Positions 9,302 to 18,858 of a stretch of DNA of 64,000 nucleotides are shown here, piece by piece. This stretch comes from Chelativorans alearensis. GTDB taxonomy: Bacteria; Pseudomonadota; Alphaproteobacteria; Rhizobiales; Rhizobiaceae. The DNA lies in contig NZ_WQNI01000013.1 in the NCBI RefSeq assembly GCF_010993735.1, forward strand, positions 124,001-188,000. Direction: 5' to 3'. Made by a program: the position numbers and the translations under genes. Each line of letters begins with the position of its first letter. Within the stretch, counting starts at the first letter, position 1. A model generated the notes under the pieces. That model ran no database searches. It worked only from the letters and a program-made list of their open reading frames with translations, and was not told where the DNA came from.

Positions 9302-11677
9302 ATGAAGGATTCGGCACTGCGGCTGCTCGCCGGCGCGGCGTGCCTGCTGGTTGCGAGCTGCGGGGGCGGAGGTAGTGGCGACGGTGGCAATGGCGGCGGT
9401 TCCACGCCACCCGAGTCCGCACCACCGGAGGAGGAGCAGACGCCCGCCTCCTCCAGCTATCCGGAAATGGACGAGGTGGCTGCGGAGGCCTATGCAGCGG
9501 GAGCCGAGTTCAACGGGATCGATCCCTCCTGCAGTGGCAGCACCAATCCCGGTTGCACGGGCACATCCAACTACGCCCTGCAGAACATCCACCATGCGCA
9601 CACGGCCAAGCTTGCCGACGGCACCAGGTTGCGCGGCAAGGGTACCCTGATCGCCGTGGTGGACGACGGATTCCGCACGACGCATCAGGAATTGGCCGGC
9701 AAGACGATCCACATCTACCGCGGCAACATACCGTCCTTTGCGGTGATGGATCACGGCACGGCCGTCGCCGGCGTCGCGGCGGGGAACGCGGACGGTGACG
9801 AGATGATGGGCGTGGCCCCGGAGGCCGACCTGCATCTGACGTCATGGGAAGTTGCGAATAACAACGGCACCTTTCTGGAGCACTTGACCGGGGCCACCCG
9901 TGACGCTGCGGCACGCGGTGCCGTGGTGCAGAACAACTCCTGGGGCTTTGAGTCGGAGACCGCCGCCGACGAGACGCTGGCCGCCTTCGAGGCTTCCGGT
10001 GCGGACAGCTTTGCCGAATATGCCGCCGATGGCAGTTCGGACCTGGAGGCGGACTACCAGAGCCTGTTCGACGCCTACAGCGATTTCCAGGAAACAGGCG
10101 TCATCGTCTTCGCCAACTCCAACGACGAGACGCTCGGCGACGCCTCCACCCTCGCCGCCCTTCCCCGGTTCGTGCCGGAGCTCGAGGGGGCATGGCTTAC
10201 CGTCAGCAACGCCCGTTTCACAATCGATGAAAGCGACGGCAGCATCCTCGACGCCGACCTTCTATCGGCGCCCTGCGGCTCCGCTGCCGAGTTCTGCCTG
10301 ACCAGCGACGGCACGGCCTACGTGCCGTGGCCGAGTGCCGCCAGCGATCCTGACGGCGATCCCGACGCGGCCTACACCGTAGCGACGGGAACCTCCCTCG
10401 CCGCACCGCAGGTCTCCGGCCAGATCGCCCTCATCAGCCAGGCTTTCCCCAATCTTTCACCCGAGGAAGTGACGACCCGCCTTTTGGTGACGGCACAGAG
10501 GAACTGGGCCGGATTTCAGAATTCGATTTCCGGCAGCACCCCCTTCGCGGGCGGCGTCACCCGCTCCTACTCCGACCTTTACGGCCACGGCGTTCCCGAC
10601 ATGAAGGCGGCGCTTGAGGCGGTGGGCGGCGTGTCCATCGCCACCGGCAATAATGTCTTTTCCGGTAGGCGCACCAGCCTCGACGGCGGCATCGCCACGG
10701 GCGGGCCCGTTGTCGGCAACGCCGTCGCCAAGGCAATGGGCAAGCGCGACATCATGGTCGTCGATGCCCTGGGGACGGATTTTTACCTCTCCGGCAAGGC
10801 ACTCGGCGCCAACGGTGCCGATGGCGGCCTATCCTCCGGACAAGCGGATGCGGGCCAGCTCGCCCGCAATATCGATCAGGTGGCGGCAAGCTTCGCCTTC
10901 CTGGAGACCACCGGCTCCATCTCCGTTCCGGCGCTGGAGAGCGCGGCGGTGCCGAAGCTGTTCTTCTCACAGACGCACGCCAATCTCGGCGGCGACACCG
11001 CGTTTTCACGCCTCTTTCCGCTCGGCGACGGCCGGTTTCTGCAGCTTGCCGGCCATATGGAGCAGACGGAAAGCGCCGGCAACACGGCCTTCTCCCTGTC
11101 GCGCCTGACGGCGCGCGAGAACTTCGCCACGGAGCTTTCCTTCTCCTTCGGCCATAGCGCCAACCGCTTTTTCGGCTATACGGCAAGCGGACCTTTCCTG
11201 CCGGCGGAAGACACCGGCAACGTGGCGGTCGGCTTCAGCGTCAGCAAGGCACTATCGTCCGCCTGGTCGGTCGGCGCCTATGCCGAGTTCGGCAGCGGCT
11301 TTGTGGGGGACGACCCCTCGGCGCTGGTCGACTACGGCGCCTTCGCCTATGCCAGCGGCGGCCTTTCGGCGCGCCGACGCGGCGTCGCAACCGGGCACGA
11401 CACGCTCGACCTTTATGCGGGCGTGCGGCCCAAGACCGTGGCCGGCAAAGCTGATTTCAGTCTGCCGGTCGGCCGCGATTTGGACGGCACCATCCAGTAT
11501 GAAGAGATCGGTGTCGACCTTGCGAAATCGGATCTGCCGCTGCGCCTGGGCTTTGTCTACCGCAACCGCACCGAGCGCGACTTCGACGTGCTGTTCGGCC
11601 TCAATACCGACTTCATGGCCGGCAGCGACCCCGATCCGGTGCTCTCTGTCTCGCTGGGATTGAAGAAGAAATTCTAG
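9302..11677 (+). CDS. subtilase (S8) autotransporter with lipoprotein signal (NalP/SphB1-like)
   Basis: The chosen ATG at 9302 gives 791 aa and places a lipobox LVASC at Cys20, followed by a glycine-rich then Pro/Glu-rich linker (21-50). The S8 triad is visible: Asp121 in VVDDGF, His151 in MDHGTAVAGVAAG and Ser365 in TGTSLAAPQVSG. The last 270 or so residues are rich in alternating aromatic and glycine strands and end in phenylalanine (LKKKF), as autotransporter barrels do. NalP of Neisseria and SphB1 of Bordetella combine the same three parts and process other surface proteins; I infer a similar surface protease role. The barrel is recognised from pattern only. The gene diverges from the alpha-2-macroglobulin gene over 228 bp with no clear promoter motif. 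Confidence 0.85.
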   Translation: MKDSALRLLAGAACLLVASCGGGGSGDGGNGGGSTPPESAPPEEEQTPASSSYPEMDEVAAEAYAAGAEFNGIDPSCSGSTNPGCTGTSNYALQNIHHAHTAKLADGTRLRGKGTLIAVVDDGFRTTHQELAGKTIHIYRGNIPSFAVMDHGTAVAGVAAGNADGDEMMGVAPEADLHLTSWEVANNNGTFLEHLTGATRDAAARGAVVQNNSWGFESETAADETLAAFEASGADSFAEYAADGSSDLEADYQSLFDAYSDFQETGVIVFANSNDETLGDASTLAALPRFVPELEGAWLTVSNARFTIDESDGSILDADLLSAPCGSAAEFCLTSDGTAYVPWPSAASDPDGDPDAAYTVATGTSLAAPQVSGQIALISQAFPNLSPEEVTTRLLVTAQRNWAGFQNSISGSTPFAGGVTRSYSDLYGHGVPDMKAALEAVGGVSIATGNNVFSGRRTSLDGGIATGGPVVGNAVAKAMGKRDIMVVDALGTDFYLSGKALGANGADGGLSSGQADAGQLARNIDQVAASFAFLETTGSISVPALESAAVPKLFFSQTHANLGGDTAFSRLFPLGDGRFLQLAGHMEQTESAGNTAFSLSRLTARENFATELSFSFGHSANRFFGYTASGPFLPAEDTGNVAVGFSVSKALSSAWSVGAYAEFGSGFVGDDPSALVDYGAFAYASGGLSARRRGVATGHDTLDLYAGVRPKTVAGKADFSLPVGRDLDGTIQYEEIGVDLAKSDLPLRLGFVYRNRTERDFDVLFGLNTDFMAGSDPDPVLSVSLGLKKKF

Positions 11678-11769
11678 ATCGCCTGCACCGGCGCGCGTTG
11701 TTGCATGTCGTCCGCCACCGTGCTTTTTTTGATTGCATGCGCGGTCTGCATGCACCGGAAGGAGTTGCA

Positions 11770-12393
11770 GTGCTTGTCCTCATAAGCGTTTTTGCCATCT
11801 TCATCCCCGCGCTGGTGCTGCCGGGGCCGGATTTCGTGGCCGTGGTCCGCTCGTCGATGACCGGCGGCACGCTCGCGGGATTGAAGACGACGGTGGGCGT
11901 TTCCGTCTGCCTCGGCCTCTACGCCACGCTGAGCCTTTTGGGGCTATCGGCGATCCTGATGGAGTTTCAGTGGCTCGCCTGGGCGATCCGCGTTCTCGGC
12001 GGCTGCTACCTCATCTATCTCGGCATCCGGCTGGTTCTTGCAAAGCCGCAGGAGCTGGCGGTGGACCAGGCGCAGGGCCGTGCCGGGCGCAGCCCGCTCA
12101 TCTTCGGGTTCCTCGTCACCTTGACGAACCCCAAGGCGATCGTGCTTTTTGCCAGCGTTTTCGCGACCTCGATCACCGCTCAGACGCCGGCGTGGGCGCT
12201 TGTCGCCATGGTCGTCCTCGTCGTCCTGAGCGCGCTTGCCTGGTATTCGCTCGTCAGCCTCTTCATGTCGTCGCGGCTCGTCCTCAGCCGGTTTTCCGAT
12301 GCGCGGCATTGGGTGGAGCGCATCGCGGGCGTGTGCTTCGTGGCAATCGGCGGCCGCATCCTCGCCGACAGCCGCAATCCTGTGACCGTTTGA
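11770..12393 (+). CDS. LysE/RhtB family amino-acid exporter
   Basis: The GTG at 11770 is preferred because an AAGGAG site stands five bases before it and because it yields 207 aa, the usual size, beginning directly with the first membrane helix (VLISVFAIFIPALVLPGPDF). The PGPDF motif at the end of helix 1 and the segment TLTNPKAIVLFASVF are LysE/RhtB signatures. Five to six hydrophobic segments are apparent. Such inner-membrane proteins export amino acids or homoserine lactone-like compounds by proton exchange; the substrate here is unknown. An upstream extension in frame exists but encodes no family sequence. Confidence 0.9.
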   Translation: MLVLISVFAIFIPALVLPGPDFVAVVRSSMTGGTLAGLKTTVGVSVCLGLYATLSLLGLSAILMEFQWLAWAIRVLGGCYLIYLGIRLVLAKPQELAVDQAQGRAGRSPLIFGFLVTLTNPKAIVLFASVFATSITAQTPAWALVAMVVLVVLSALAWYSLVSLFMSSRLVLSRFSDARHWVERIAGVCFVAIGGRILADSRNPVTV

Positions 12394-12472
12394 CCCTTCG
12401 GCTGACGGCGCGCTTGGTATTTCCGCGAAACATCACTATCTGGCAGGCATACGCGAAAAGAAGTGAGCCGCA

Positions 12473-13636
12473 ATGAGCGCCGTCACCCGTCAAGCCGTCA
12501 TCGACAAGCTCAGCGCCATCAAGGGGCCGGACCTTGAGGGCGATATCGTCTCGCGCGGCCTGGTGTCGGAGATCTTCATTGCCGACGGCAAGGTCTTCTT
12601 CTCCATCACGGTTCCCGCCGAGCGTGCTCGGGAGCTGGAGCCCATGCGCCAGGCGGCCGAGAACGCGGTGAAATCCATCCCCGGCGTTGCAGGCGCCATG
12701 GTGGCACTGACGGCGGAAAAACAGGGCGGGGGCATGGGCGCGACACCGCAGCCGACGCCTCGGCCACAGCCGCCCCGCCCGCAGCCGCAAAGAGGCCCCG
12801 CGCCTCCGCAAGGGCAGCAGCCGGCGAAGGCCGGTGTGCCGGGGATCGAAGCCATTATCGCCGTGGCAAGCGGCAAGGGCGGCGTCGGCAAGTCCACCAC
12901 CGCCGTCAACCTGGCGCTGGGTCTGAGTGCCCTGGGGCTGAAGGTGGGCATTCTGGATGCCGACATCTACGGCCCCTCCATGCCCCGCCTTCTGGGGCTC
13001 AGGGGCAAGCCGGAGATGGTGGACGGCAAGACACTCAAGCCGATGCAGGCCTACGGGCTCGAGGTCATGTCCATAGGCTTCCTCGTCGAAGAGGAGACGC
13101 CGATGATCTGGCGCGGGCCGATGGTCATGTCGGCGCTGCGCCAGATGCTGCGCGACGTCGCCTGGGGGGCGCTCGACATCCTGGTGGTCGACATGCCGCC
13201 CGGCACGGGCGATGCCCAGCTCACCATGGCCCAGCAGGTGCCGCTGGCCGGCGCCGTCATCGTCTCGACACCGCAGGACCTTGCTCTCATCGACGCCCGC
13301 AAGGGGCTCAACATGTTCCGCCGGGTCGACGTGCCGGTGCTCGGCATCGTCGAGAACATGAGCTACTTCATCGCCCCCGACACCGGCAAGCGCTACGACA
13401 TCTTCGGCCATGGCGGCGCGAAGAACGAAGCCGAGCGGCTGGGCGTGCCGTTCCTGGGCGAGGTTCCGCTGACCATGGATGTGCGCGAGACGTCGGACGC
13501 CGGCACGCCGGTGGTCGTCTCGAACCCCGACGGGGCGCAGGCGAAGATCTACCGCGCCGTGGCGGAAAAGGTGCTGGAAGAGATGAAGCGGGAGCGCGAG
13601 GCGGCCGGCGAGGCGCCGGCTATCGTGTTCGAGTAG
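12473..13636 (+). CDS. apbC: Mrp/ApbC family iron-sulfur cluster carrier ATPase
   Basis: The 387-aa protein has an N-terminal MIP18/DUF59 domain (about 1-85), a Pro/Gln-rich flexible linker (about 88-120) and a MinD-type P-loop domain with deviant Walker A GKGGVGKST near residue 140. VVDMPPGTGDAQLT and the later ENMSYFIAPD region are typical of Mrp/Nbp35 proteins; the usual C-terminal CxxC of some members is not evident. The family binds and passes on Fe-S clusters in the cytosol. It follows lysE by 79 bp and may have its own transcript. A CoxG-like gene converges from the other side. Confidence 0.93.
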   Translation: MSAVTRQAVIDKLSAIKGPDLEGDIVSRGLVSEIFIADGKVFFSITVPAERARELEPMRQAAENAVKSIPGVAGAMVALTAEKQGGGMGATPQPTPRPQPPRPQPQRGPAPPQGQQPAKAGVPGIEAIIAVASGKGGVGKSTTAVNLALGLSALGLKVGILDADIYGPSMPRLLGLRGKPEMVDGKTLKPMQAYGLEVMSIGFLVEEETPMIWRGPMVMSALRQMLRDVAWGALDILVVDMPPGTGDAQLTMAQQVPLAGAVIVSTPQDLALIDARKGLNMFRRVDVPVLGIVENMSYFIAPDTGKRYDIFGHGGAKNEAERLGVPFLGEVPLTMDVRETSDAGTPVVVSNPDGAQAKIYRAVAEKVLEEMKREREAAGEAPAIVFE

Positions 13637-13706
13637 GGGAAGGCCTGGCCCACAACGTGCCCGGCTGGGCTACCGATCCACTAGTATGAACGGCGCCAAG
13701 CGTCCT

Positions 13707-14180
13707 TCACGCGCTCTGCGCTTCCTCCTCCGAGCCGCTGACGCGCGCGTTGAAGTTGGAGAAGAACTGGCCAGCCAGCTTCTTCGAGGTGGACTGGATC
13801 AGCCGGCTGCCGAGTTGGGCCATCTTGCCGCCGACATCGGCCTTGGCCTGATAGGTGAGGATGGTGGCGTCCAGGCCGTCCTCCTTGAGCGAGACGTCGG
13901 CGCCGCCCTTGGCAAAACCGGCAACGCCGCCCTTCCCCTCGCCGGAGATGGTATAGGAATGGGGCGGGTTGAGGTTTGTGAGTTCCACCGCGCCGTTGAA
14001 GCGCGCCTTGATCGGGCCGATCTTGAGCGAGACGGTAGCGGCGAATTCGGTGTCCGAACTCTTCTCCAGTTCCTCGCATCCGGGAATGCAGTCCTTCAGA
14101 ACGTCGGGATCGTTCAACGCCCGCCACACGGTCTCCACCGGCGCTTCGATCCGCTCCTCGCCCTCGATGATCATGGCCAT
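13707..14180 (-). CDS. CoxG-like SRPBCC family protein
   Basis: This 157-aa protein begins MAMIIEGEERIEAPVETVW behind a GGAGGG site; a second ATG two codons later is possible. The segments WRALNDPDVLKDCIPGCEEL and GGKMAQLGSRLIQ are characteristic of the CoxG/carbon monoxide dehydrogenase subunit G family within the START/SRPBCC fold. In carboxydotrophs CoxG helps anchor CO dehydrogenase to the membrane. No coxMSL genes are present here, so this is an orphan copy whose role is unknown; such orphans are common in alphaproteobacteria. It converges on apbC and diverges from the dehydratase gene. Confidence 0.88.
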   Translation of the reverse strand: MAMIIEGEERIEAPVETVWRALNDPDVLKDCIPGCEELEKSSDTEFAATVSLKIGPIKARFNGAVELTNLNPPHSYTISGEGKGGVAGFAKGGADVSLKEDGLDATILTYQAKADVGGKMAQLGSRLIQSTSKKLAGQFFSNFNARVSGSEEEAQSA

Positions 14181-14308
14181 GGCTGGTCCCTCCGGTTGGG
14201 TGTCATCCTTGGCTAGCGCAGCCGGCGGCTCTTGTCCATCCGGCGCTCTTGCCGCCCGACCCGGGATGCAATATCCGTGAGCCCGGCAACCCGTAGAGGC
14301 TTTCGATC

Positions 14309-16111
14309 ATGACCCAAGGCAGCCGCAAGACCCGGCTTCGTTCGCAACAATGGTTCGACAATCCGGACAATCCAGGCATGACCGCGCTCTACATCGAGCG
14401 CTATCTGAATTACGGCCTGACGCGCGGAGAGCTGCAATCGGGCAAGCCGATGATCGGCATTGCCCAGACCGGCTCCGACCTTTCGCCCTGCAACCGGCAT
14501 CATGTCGAGCTTGCCAAGCGCGTGCGGGCCGGCATCGAGGCCGCCGGCGGCATTCCTTTCGAGTTTCCCTGCCACCCGATCCAGGAGACGGGCAAGCGGC
14601 CGACAGCCTCGCTCGACCGCAACCTTGCCTACCTGTCGCTGGTGGAGGCGCTTTACGGCTATCCGCTCGACGGCGTGGTGCTGACCATCGGCTGCGACAA
14701 GACCACGCCGGCGCTGCTCATGGCCGCGGCCACGGTGAACATCCCGGCGATCGCGTTCTCCGTCGGCCCGATGCTCAACGGCTGGCACCGCGGCAAACGC
14801 ACCGGCTCCGGCACCATCGTCTGGGAGGCGCGCGAACGGCTCGCCGCAGGCGAGATCGACTACGACGAGTTCATGGATCTGGCGGCGTCTTCCGCGCCGT
14901 CGGTAGGCTTCTGCAACACGATGGGCACGGCCTCCACCATGAACTCGCTGGCCGAGGCGCTCGGCATGCAGCTTCCCGGCTCCGCGGCGATCCCCGCGCC
15001 CTATCGTGAACGCGGCCAGATGGCCTATGAGACCGGGCGGCGCATCGTCGAGATGGTGCACGAGGACCTGAAGCCTTCCGACATCATGACGCGCGAGGCC
15101 TTCGAGAATGCCATCGCCGTCAACTCGGCTCTCGGCGGCTCCACCAATGCGCCGATCCACCTGAACGCCGTCGCCCGGCATCTGGGCGTGCCGCTCGACA
15201 ACGACGACTGGCAGAAGGTTGGCCATCACGTTCCGCTTCTCGTCAACATGCAGCCGGCGGGCGAGTATCTGGGCGAGGATTTTCACCGCGCCGGCGGCGT
15301 GCCGGCCGTGGTGGCGGAGCTGATAGAGGCGGGTCTGCTGCCGCACCCGGACGCCAAGACGGTGAACGGCCGCACCTTTGGAGAGAACTGCCGCGATGCG
15401 GAAAATCTCGACGGCAAGGTCATTCGTCCGGTGTCGGACCCTCTCAAGCCCAACGCCGGCTTCATCAACCTGAAGGGCAATCTCTTCGACAGCGCCATCA
15501 TGAAAACCAGCGTGATCTCGGAGGAGTTCCGCGCGCGCTACCTGGCGAACCCGGACGATCCCCTCGCCTTCGAGGGCAAGGCAGTCGTCTTCGACGGCCC
15601 GGAGGACTATCACGACCGCATCGACGATCCCGCGCTCGCCATCGACGAGCATTCTATCCTCGTCATGCGCGGCACCGGGCCCGTCGGCTATCCGGGCGCG
15701 GCGGAGGTGGTCAACATGCGCCCGCCGGACTACCTCATCAAGAAGGGCGTCCACGCGCTCCCCTGCATCGGCGACGGCCGCCAGTCGGGAACCTCGGCCT
15801 CCCCCTCGATCCTCAACGCCTCTCCGGAGGCGGCGGTCGGCGGCGGCCTGGCGCTCTTGAAGACGGGCGACCGGATTCGCATCGATCTCAACAAGGGCAG
15901 CGCCGACATGCTGTTGAGCGATGAGGAGCTGGCCACCCGGCGCACCGCGCTGGCGGCGGCCGGCGGCTACGCCTTCCCGGACCACCAGACGCCCTGGCAG
16001 GAGATCCAGCGGGCCATGGTGGACCAATTGGCCGAAGGCATGGTGCTCAAGCCGGCGACGGCTTATCGCCGCATCGCGCAGGAAAAGGGCATCCCGCGCG
16101 ATAATCACTAA
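14309..16111 (+). CDS. xylD: IlvD/Edd family pentonate dehydratase, xylonate dehydratase-like
   Basis: The 600-aa protein belongs to the IlvD/Edd dehydratases. Cluster and metal-site segments are visible: [19 protein letters not shown] and [19 protein letters not shown]. The opening [20 protein letters not shown] and the close PHQTP-like [10 protein letters not shown] ... RDNH resemble the D-xylonate dehydratase of Caulobacter (XylD) more than dihydroxy-acid dehydratase or phosphogluconate dehydratase. The reaction would be loss of water from a sugar acid to give a 2-keto-3-deoxy acid in the cytosol. No other xylose or arabinose genes are adjacent, so the natural substrate is uncertain. No strong ribosome site precedes the ATG. 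Confidence 0.85.
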   Translation: MTQGSRKTRLRSQQWFDNPDNPGMTALYIERYLNYGLTRGELQSGKPMIGIAQTGSDLSPCNRHHVELAKRVRAGIEAAGGIPFEFPCHPIQETGKRPTASLDRNLAYLSLVEALYGYPLDGVVLTIGCDKTTPALLMAAATVNIPAIAFSVGPMLNGWHRGKRTGSGTIVWEARERLAAGEIDYDEFMDLAASSAPSVGFCNTMGTASTMNSLAEALGMQLPGSAAIPAPYRERGQMAYETGRRIVEMVHEDLKPSDIMTREAFENAIAVNSALGGSTNAPIHLNAVARHLGVPLDNDDWQKVGHHVPLLVNMQPAGEYLGEDFHRAGGVPAVVAELIEAGLLPHPDAKTVNGRTFGENCRDAENLDGKVIRPVSDPLKPNAGFINLKGNLFDSAIMKTSVISEEFRARYLANPDDPLAFEGKAVVFDGPEDYHDRIDDPALAIDEHSILVMRGTGPVGYPGAAEVVNMRPPDYLIKKGVHALPCIGDGRQSGTSASPSILNASPEAAVGGGLALLKTGDRIRIDLNKGSADMLLSDEELATRRTALAAAGGYAFPDHQTPWQEIQRAMVDQLAEGMVLKPATAYRRIAQEKGIPRDNH

Positions 16112-16145
16112 GACGGCGAGCGAGCCACGCCCTTTCCCTGCGGTG

Positions 16146-16871
16146 TTACCCAGCCGCGGAGACCCGCTCCTTCAGCGCCCGCACGAGCGCTGCGTCCGTG
16201 CGACGGCGCTTTGCCGATGAAAAGCCGAGCGAGACGAGTCGGGCATCGGAAACCGGTTCGACCGTCGAACACGAGGCATGGACCTCACCGACCGGCAGTC
16301 TCGGCAACAGCCTGCCGATCGTCTCGACGTTGATCCCCGCGCCCGGCATGATCGATATGCGGCCTGCCGCGGCGGCGATCGTCTCTTCTAGTGCCTCCAC
16401 GCCTTCCGCCGCGGTCGGCGCCCCGCCGGACGTCAAGATGCGCTCGAAACCGAGTTCGACCGCCATCTCGACGGCCTCCGCCCGGTCTGGAACCAGATCG
16501 AAGACCCGGTGCAGCGTGGTGCCCAGCCCGCCTGAGATTTCAGCCAGCCTTTTCAATGCGCGGTAATCGAGGCTTCCGTCCCGCTTGCCGGCACCGAGGA
16601 CGACCCCGGCAAGCCCCGCCTGCCGTGCCGCTTCGATGTCCCGCGCCATGACATCGAGCTCTTCCTCAGTATAGACGAAATCCCCCGCCCGCGGCCGGAT
16701 CATCGCGTAGACGGGAACGGGCGAGGCGACGCCCGCCATGGAACCAGCGGGCGGCGTCAGGCCGCCGAGGTCCAGCGCGCTGCACAGTTCGATGCGATCC
16801 GCCCCGCCGGCAATGGCCGCCGCCATGCCCGAAGGATCATCGACACAGACTTCAAGCAGGATGCCGCTCAC
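16146..16871 (-). CDS. cutC: CutC family protein
   Basis: This 241-aa protein matches CutC: LLEVCVDDPSGMAAAIAGGADRIELCS at the N-terminus, then PVYAMIRPRAGDFVY and ILTSGGAPTAAEG, forming a TIM barrel. CutC was first linked to copper tolerance, but that role is disputed and its real substrate is not known. Its first 20 bases overlap the end of the ROK kinase gene, so translation is probably coupled. It is the last gene of the minus-strand run that begins with the yej transporter. Confidence 0.92.
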   Translation of the reverse strand: MSGILLEVCVDDPSGMAAAIAGGADRIELCSALDLGGLTPPAGSMAGVASPVPVYAMIRPRAGDFVYTEEELDVMARDIEAARQAGLAGVVLGAGKRDGSLDYRALKRLAEISGGLGTTLHRVFDLVPDRAEAVEMAVELGFERILTSGGAPTAAEGVEALEETIAAAAGRISIMPGAGINVETIGRLLPRLPVGEVHASCSTVEPVSDARLVSLGFSSAKRRRTDAALVRALKERVSAAG

Positions 16872-17778
16872 GCTCCACCTTCTTGAACCCCAGGAGCGCC
16901 GCGCCCATCAGGCCCGGCTCGACACGGCAGGCGCCGCGAACCACCAGCGGGCGGTCGAAGCGGCGCAGGATGCGCTTGCGCACCGCCATGTCGATCTCGG
17001 AAAGCAGCGCCTGCGCATTGGCAAGCCCGCCGCCGACCGGCACGATGGTGGCGCCGGTGACGTTGACCACCATGGCGAGCGGCCCGCTCAGGAGATCGAC
17101 GAAGACGTCGACCGTCCGCGCCGCCTGCGCGTCGCCCTTTTCCCATGCGGCGACGATATCCTCCGAGGCCAGCTCCTGGTCATGCAGCAGCCTGTGCAGA
17201 CGCTCCATGCCGCGCGCGCCGCCCACCGTGTCGATGCAGCCTTCCTGCCCGCAGCCGCACTTGAAGGCTGGAATGGCAACCGGCGGATTGCCGGCAAAGG
17301 CGGCGGCCACCGGCCCATGCCCCCACTCGCCGGCAAACCCGCCTTCGGTGTTGACGAGTTGCCCGCGGGCCACCAGCCCGCCGCCCACGCCGGTGCCGAG
17401 AATGGCGCCGAAGACGATGTTGTGCCCCCGCCCGGCGCCGACCGCCGCCTCGGCCATCGTGAAGCAGTCGGCATCGTTGGCGACGATCACGGGCAGGCCC
17501 AGTTCCCGCTGCAGATCGGCTTCAAGCCGGCGCCCGTGGATGCAGGGGATGTTGGCGCAGATGGCGGCGTGGGTGTCCGGGTCGATGACGCCGGCGATGG
17601 AGATGGCGATGCAATCGGGCCTTCCCCCGGCCGCCGCAATCACGCTCTTCAAGCTGGCGACGAAGGCCTCGAAATCCCGTGTCGGCGTAGGCATCCGACG
17701 CACCGGCTCGATGTGATCGAGGGAATGCACGACCGCCCCCTTGATTGTCGTCCCGCCGATATCGAAGGCGATGAGCAT
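16852..17778 (-). CDS. ROK family sugar kinase
   Basis: Starting at the ATG at 17778 gives 308 aa beginning MLIAFDIGGTTIKGAVV, the phosphate-binding motif of ROK kinases exactly at the N-terminus; an upstream in-frame extension lacks family sequence. Other marks are GAILGTGVGGGLV, EWGHGPV and the zinc motif CGCGQEGCIDT. ROK kinases with these features phosphorylate glucose, N-acetylglucosamine or N-acetylmannosamine; no helix-turn-helix is present, so it is not a NagC-type repressor. The gene overlaps cutC by 20 bp and follows ghrA after 113 bp. The sugar cannot be told from sequence. Confidence 0.9.
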   Translation of the reverse strand: MLIAFDIGGTTIKGAVVHSLDHIEPVRRMPTPTRDFEAFVASLKSVIAAAGGRPDCIAISIAGVIDPDTHAAICANIPCIHGRRLEADLQRELGLPVIVANDADCFTMAEAAVGAGRGHNIVFGAILGTGVGGGLVARGQLVNTEGGFAGEWGHGPVAAAFAGNPPVAIPAFKCGCGQEGCIDTVGGARGMERLHRLLHDQELASEDIVAAWEKGDAQAARTVDVFVDLLSGPLAMVVNVTGATIVPVGGGLANAQALLSEIDMAVRKRILRRFDRPLVVRGACRVEPGLMGAALLGFKKVERERHPA

Positions 17779-17891
17779 TTCAGATCTTTCCGTATTGCTT
17801 TTCGACGATCTCCGGCGAATCGCGCCGCGCCGGCGGTGTTTCAATAGCGGCTGCGGGGCGCTGCCGAAACATAATACCGGACCGCCGCCGC

Positions 17892-18845
17892 TCAGTACCC
17901 CGCTTTGCGATCCACCAGGTTCTTAAGCTTCTCTCCCCACTCGAAGGCGGTCATCTGGGCGAGCATCGGCTGCACCAGATGCGCCGGGTCGGAGGTGGCC
18001 GCCGCGTGCGGCGTCACGAAGACGCGAGGGTGCGCCCAGAGCGGGCTCTTCCGCGCCAGCGGCTCGCGCTCGAACACGTCGAGGCTCGCCTCCTTCAGCG
18101 TCCCGTCGTCGAGCGCGCGCAAAATATCCGCCTCGCGCTGCAGCCGGCCACGACCGGCATTTATGAGACACGGCCCCCCGAGCGGCCCGTCGCTCCTCAG
18201 CCGTTCGAGCACCGAATAGTCGATGATACCCTCGGTCGCCGGTGTCAGCGGCAACAGCACCACGAGAATATCCGTGGCGTTCAGGAACGGCGTCAGCCCT
18301 GCCTCGCCGGAAAAGCTCCTCACCCCCTCCATCCGGTGTTCCCGCCGGCTCCAGCCGTTGATGGAGAAGCCGAGGGCGTGAAGCGCCTTCGCCGCCGCCT
18401 GCCCGAGCGCGCCCAGCCCCATGATCCCCACTGACACGGCCTCTGCCGGCGGCTGCGGCGGCTCGTGCCAGATCCTGTCCCGCTGCTGCGCGCGATAAAG
18501 CATGTCCTGCCGGTGGTGGTCGAGCACGCGCCAGGCGACATATTCGACCATGTGCTGCGTCAGGTTATCCGCCACCACGCGCACGATCGGCACGTCCGGC
18601 AATTCCGGATCGGCAAGGATATGGTCCACACCGGCGCCGATGGAGAAGATGACTTTCAGGTTCGGCAGCCGCTTCAAGAGGCCGGGCGGCTGCTTCCAAA
18701 CGACCGCATAGTCTATTCCCGGATCCTCGAGCCCCTCCGGCTCCAGCACGACATCGCGCTCCCGCGACAGAAGCTCGTACCAGCGCTGCGGGTGCATGCC
18801 CGTCATGGAAAGGAGAACGCGGCCGCCGGCCTTCTTTATGCTCAC
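17892..18845 (-). CDS. ghrA: glyoxylate/hydroxypyruvate reductase A-like 2-hydroxyacid dehydrogenase
   Basis: The 317-aa protein has the D-2-hydroxyacid dehydrogenase fold. The nucleotide-binding glycines are in GIMGLGALGQAAAKAL, and the catalytic Arg, Glu and His are placed in INAGRGRLQ, SLDVFEREPL and FVTPHAAA. Overall it resembles GhrA, which reduces glyoxylate or hydroxypyruvate with NADPH. It begins 13 bp after yejF and probably shares its transcript, although no functional link to peptide uptake is apparent. Confidence 0.9.
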   Translation of the reverse strand: MSIKKAGGRVLLSMTGMHPQRWYELLSRERDVVLEPEGLEDPGIDYAVVWKQPPGLLKRLPNLKVIFSIGAGVDHILADPELPDVPIVRVVADNLTQHMVEYVAWRVLDHHRQDMLYRAQQRDRIWHEPPQPPAEAVSVGIMGLGALGQAAAKALHALGFSINGWSRREHRMEGVRSFSGEAGLTPFLNATDILVVLLPLTPATEGIIDYSVLERLRSDGPLGGPCLINAGRGRLQREADILRALDDGTLKEASLDVFEREPLARKSPLWAHPRVFVTPHAAATSDPAHLVQPMLAQMTAFEWGEKLKNLVDRKAGY

Positions 18846-18858
18846 GACGTCCTCCCGG

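Noticed and set aside
14213-16108. 631-codon minus-strand frame
   Set aside because: It is the shadow of the pentonate dehydratase gene, with random composition and no motif.
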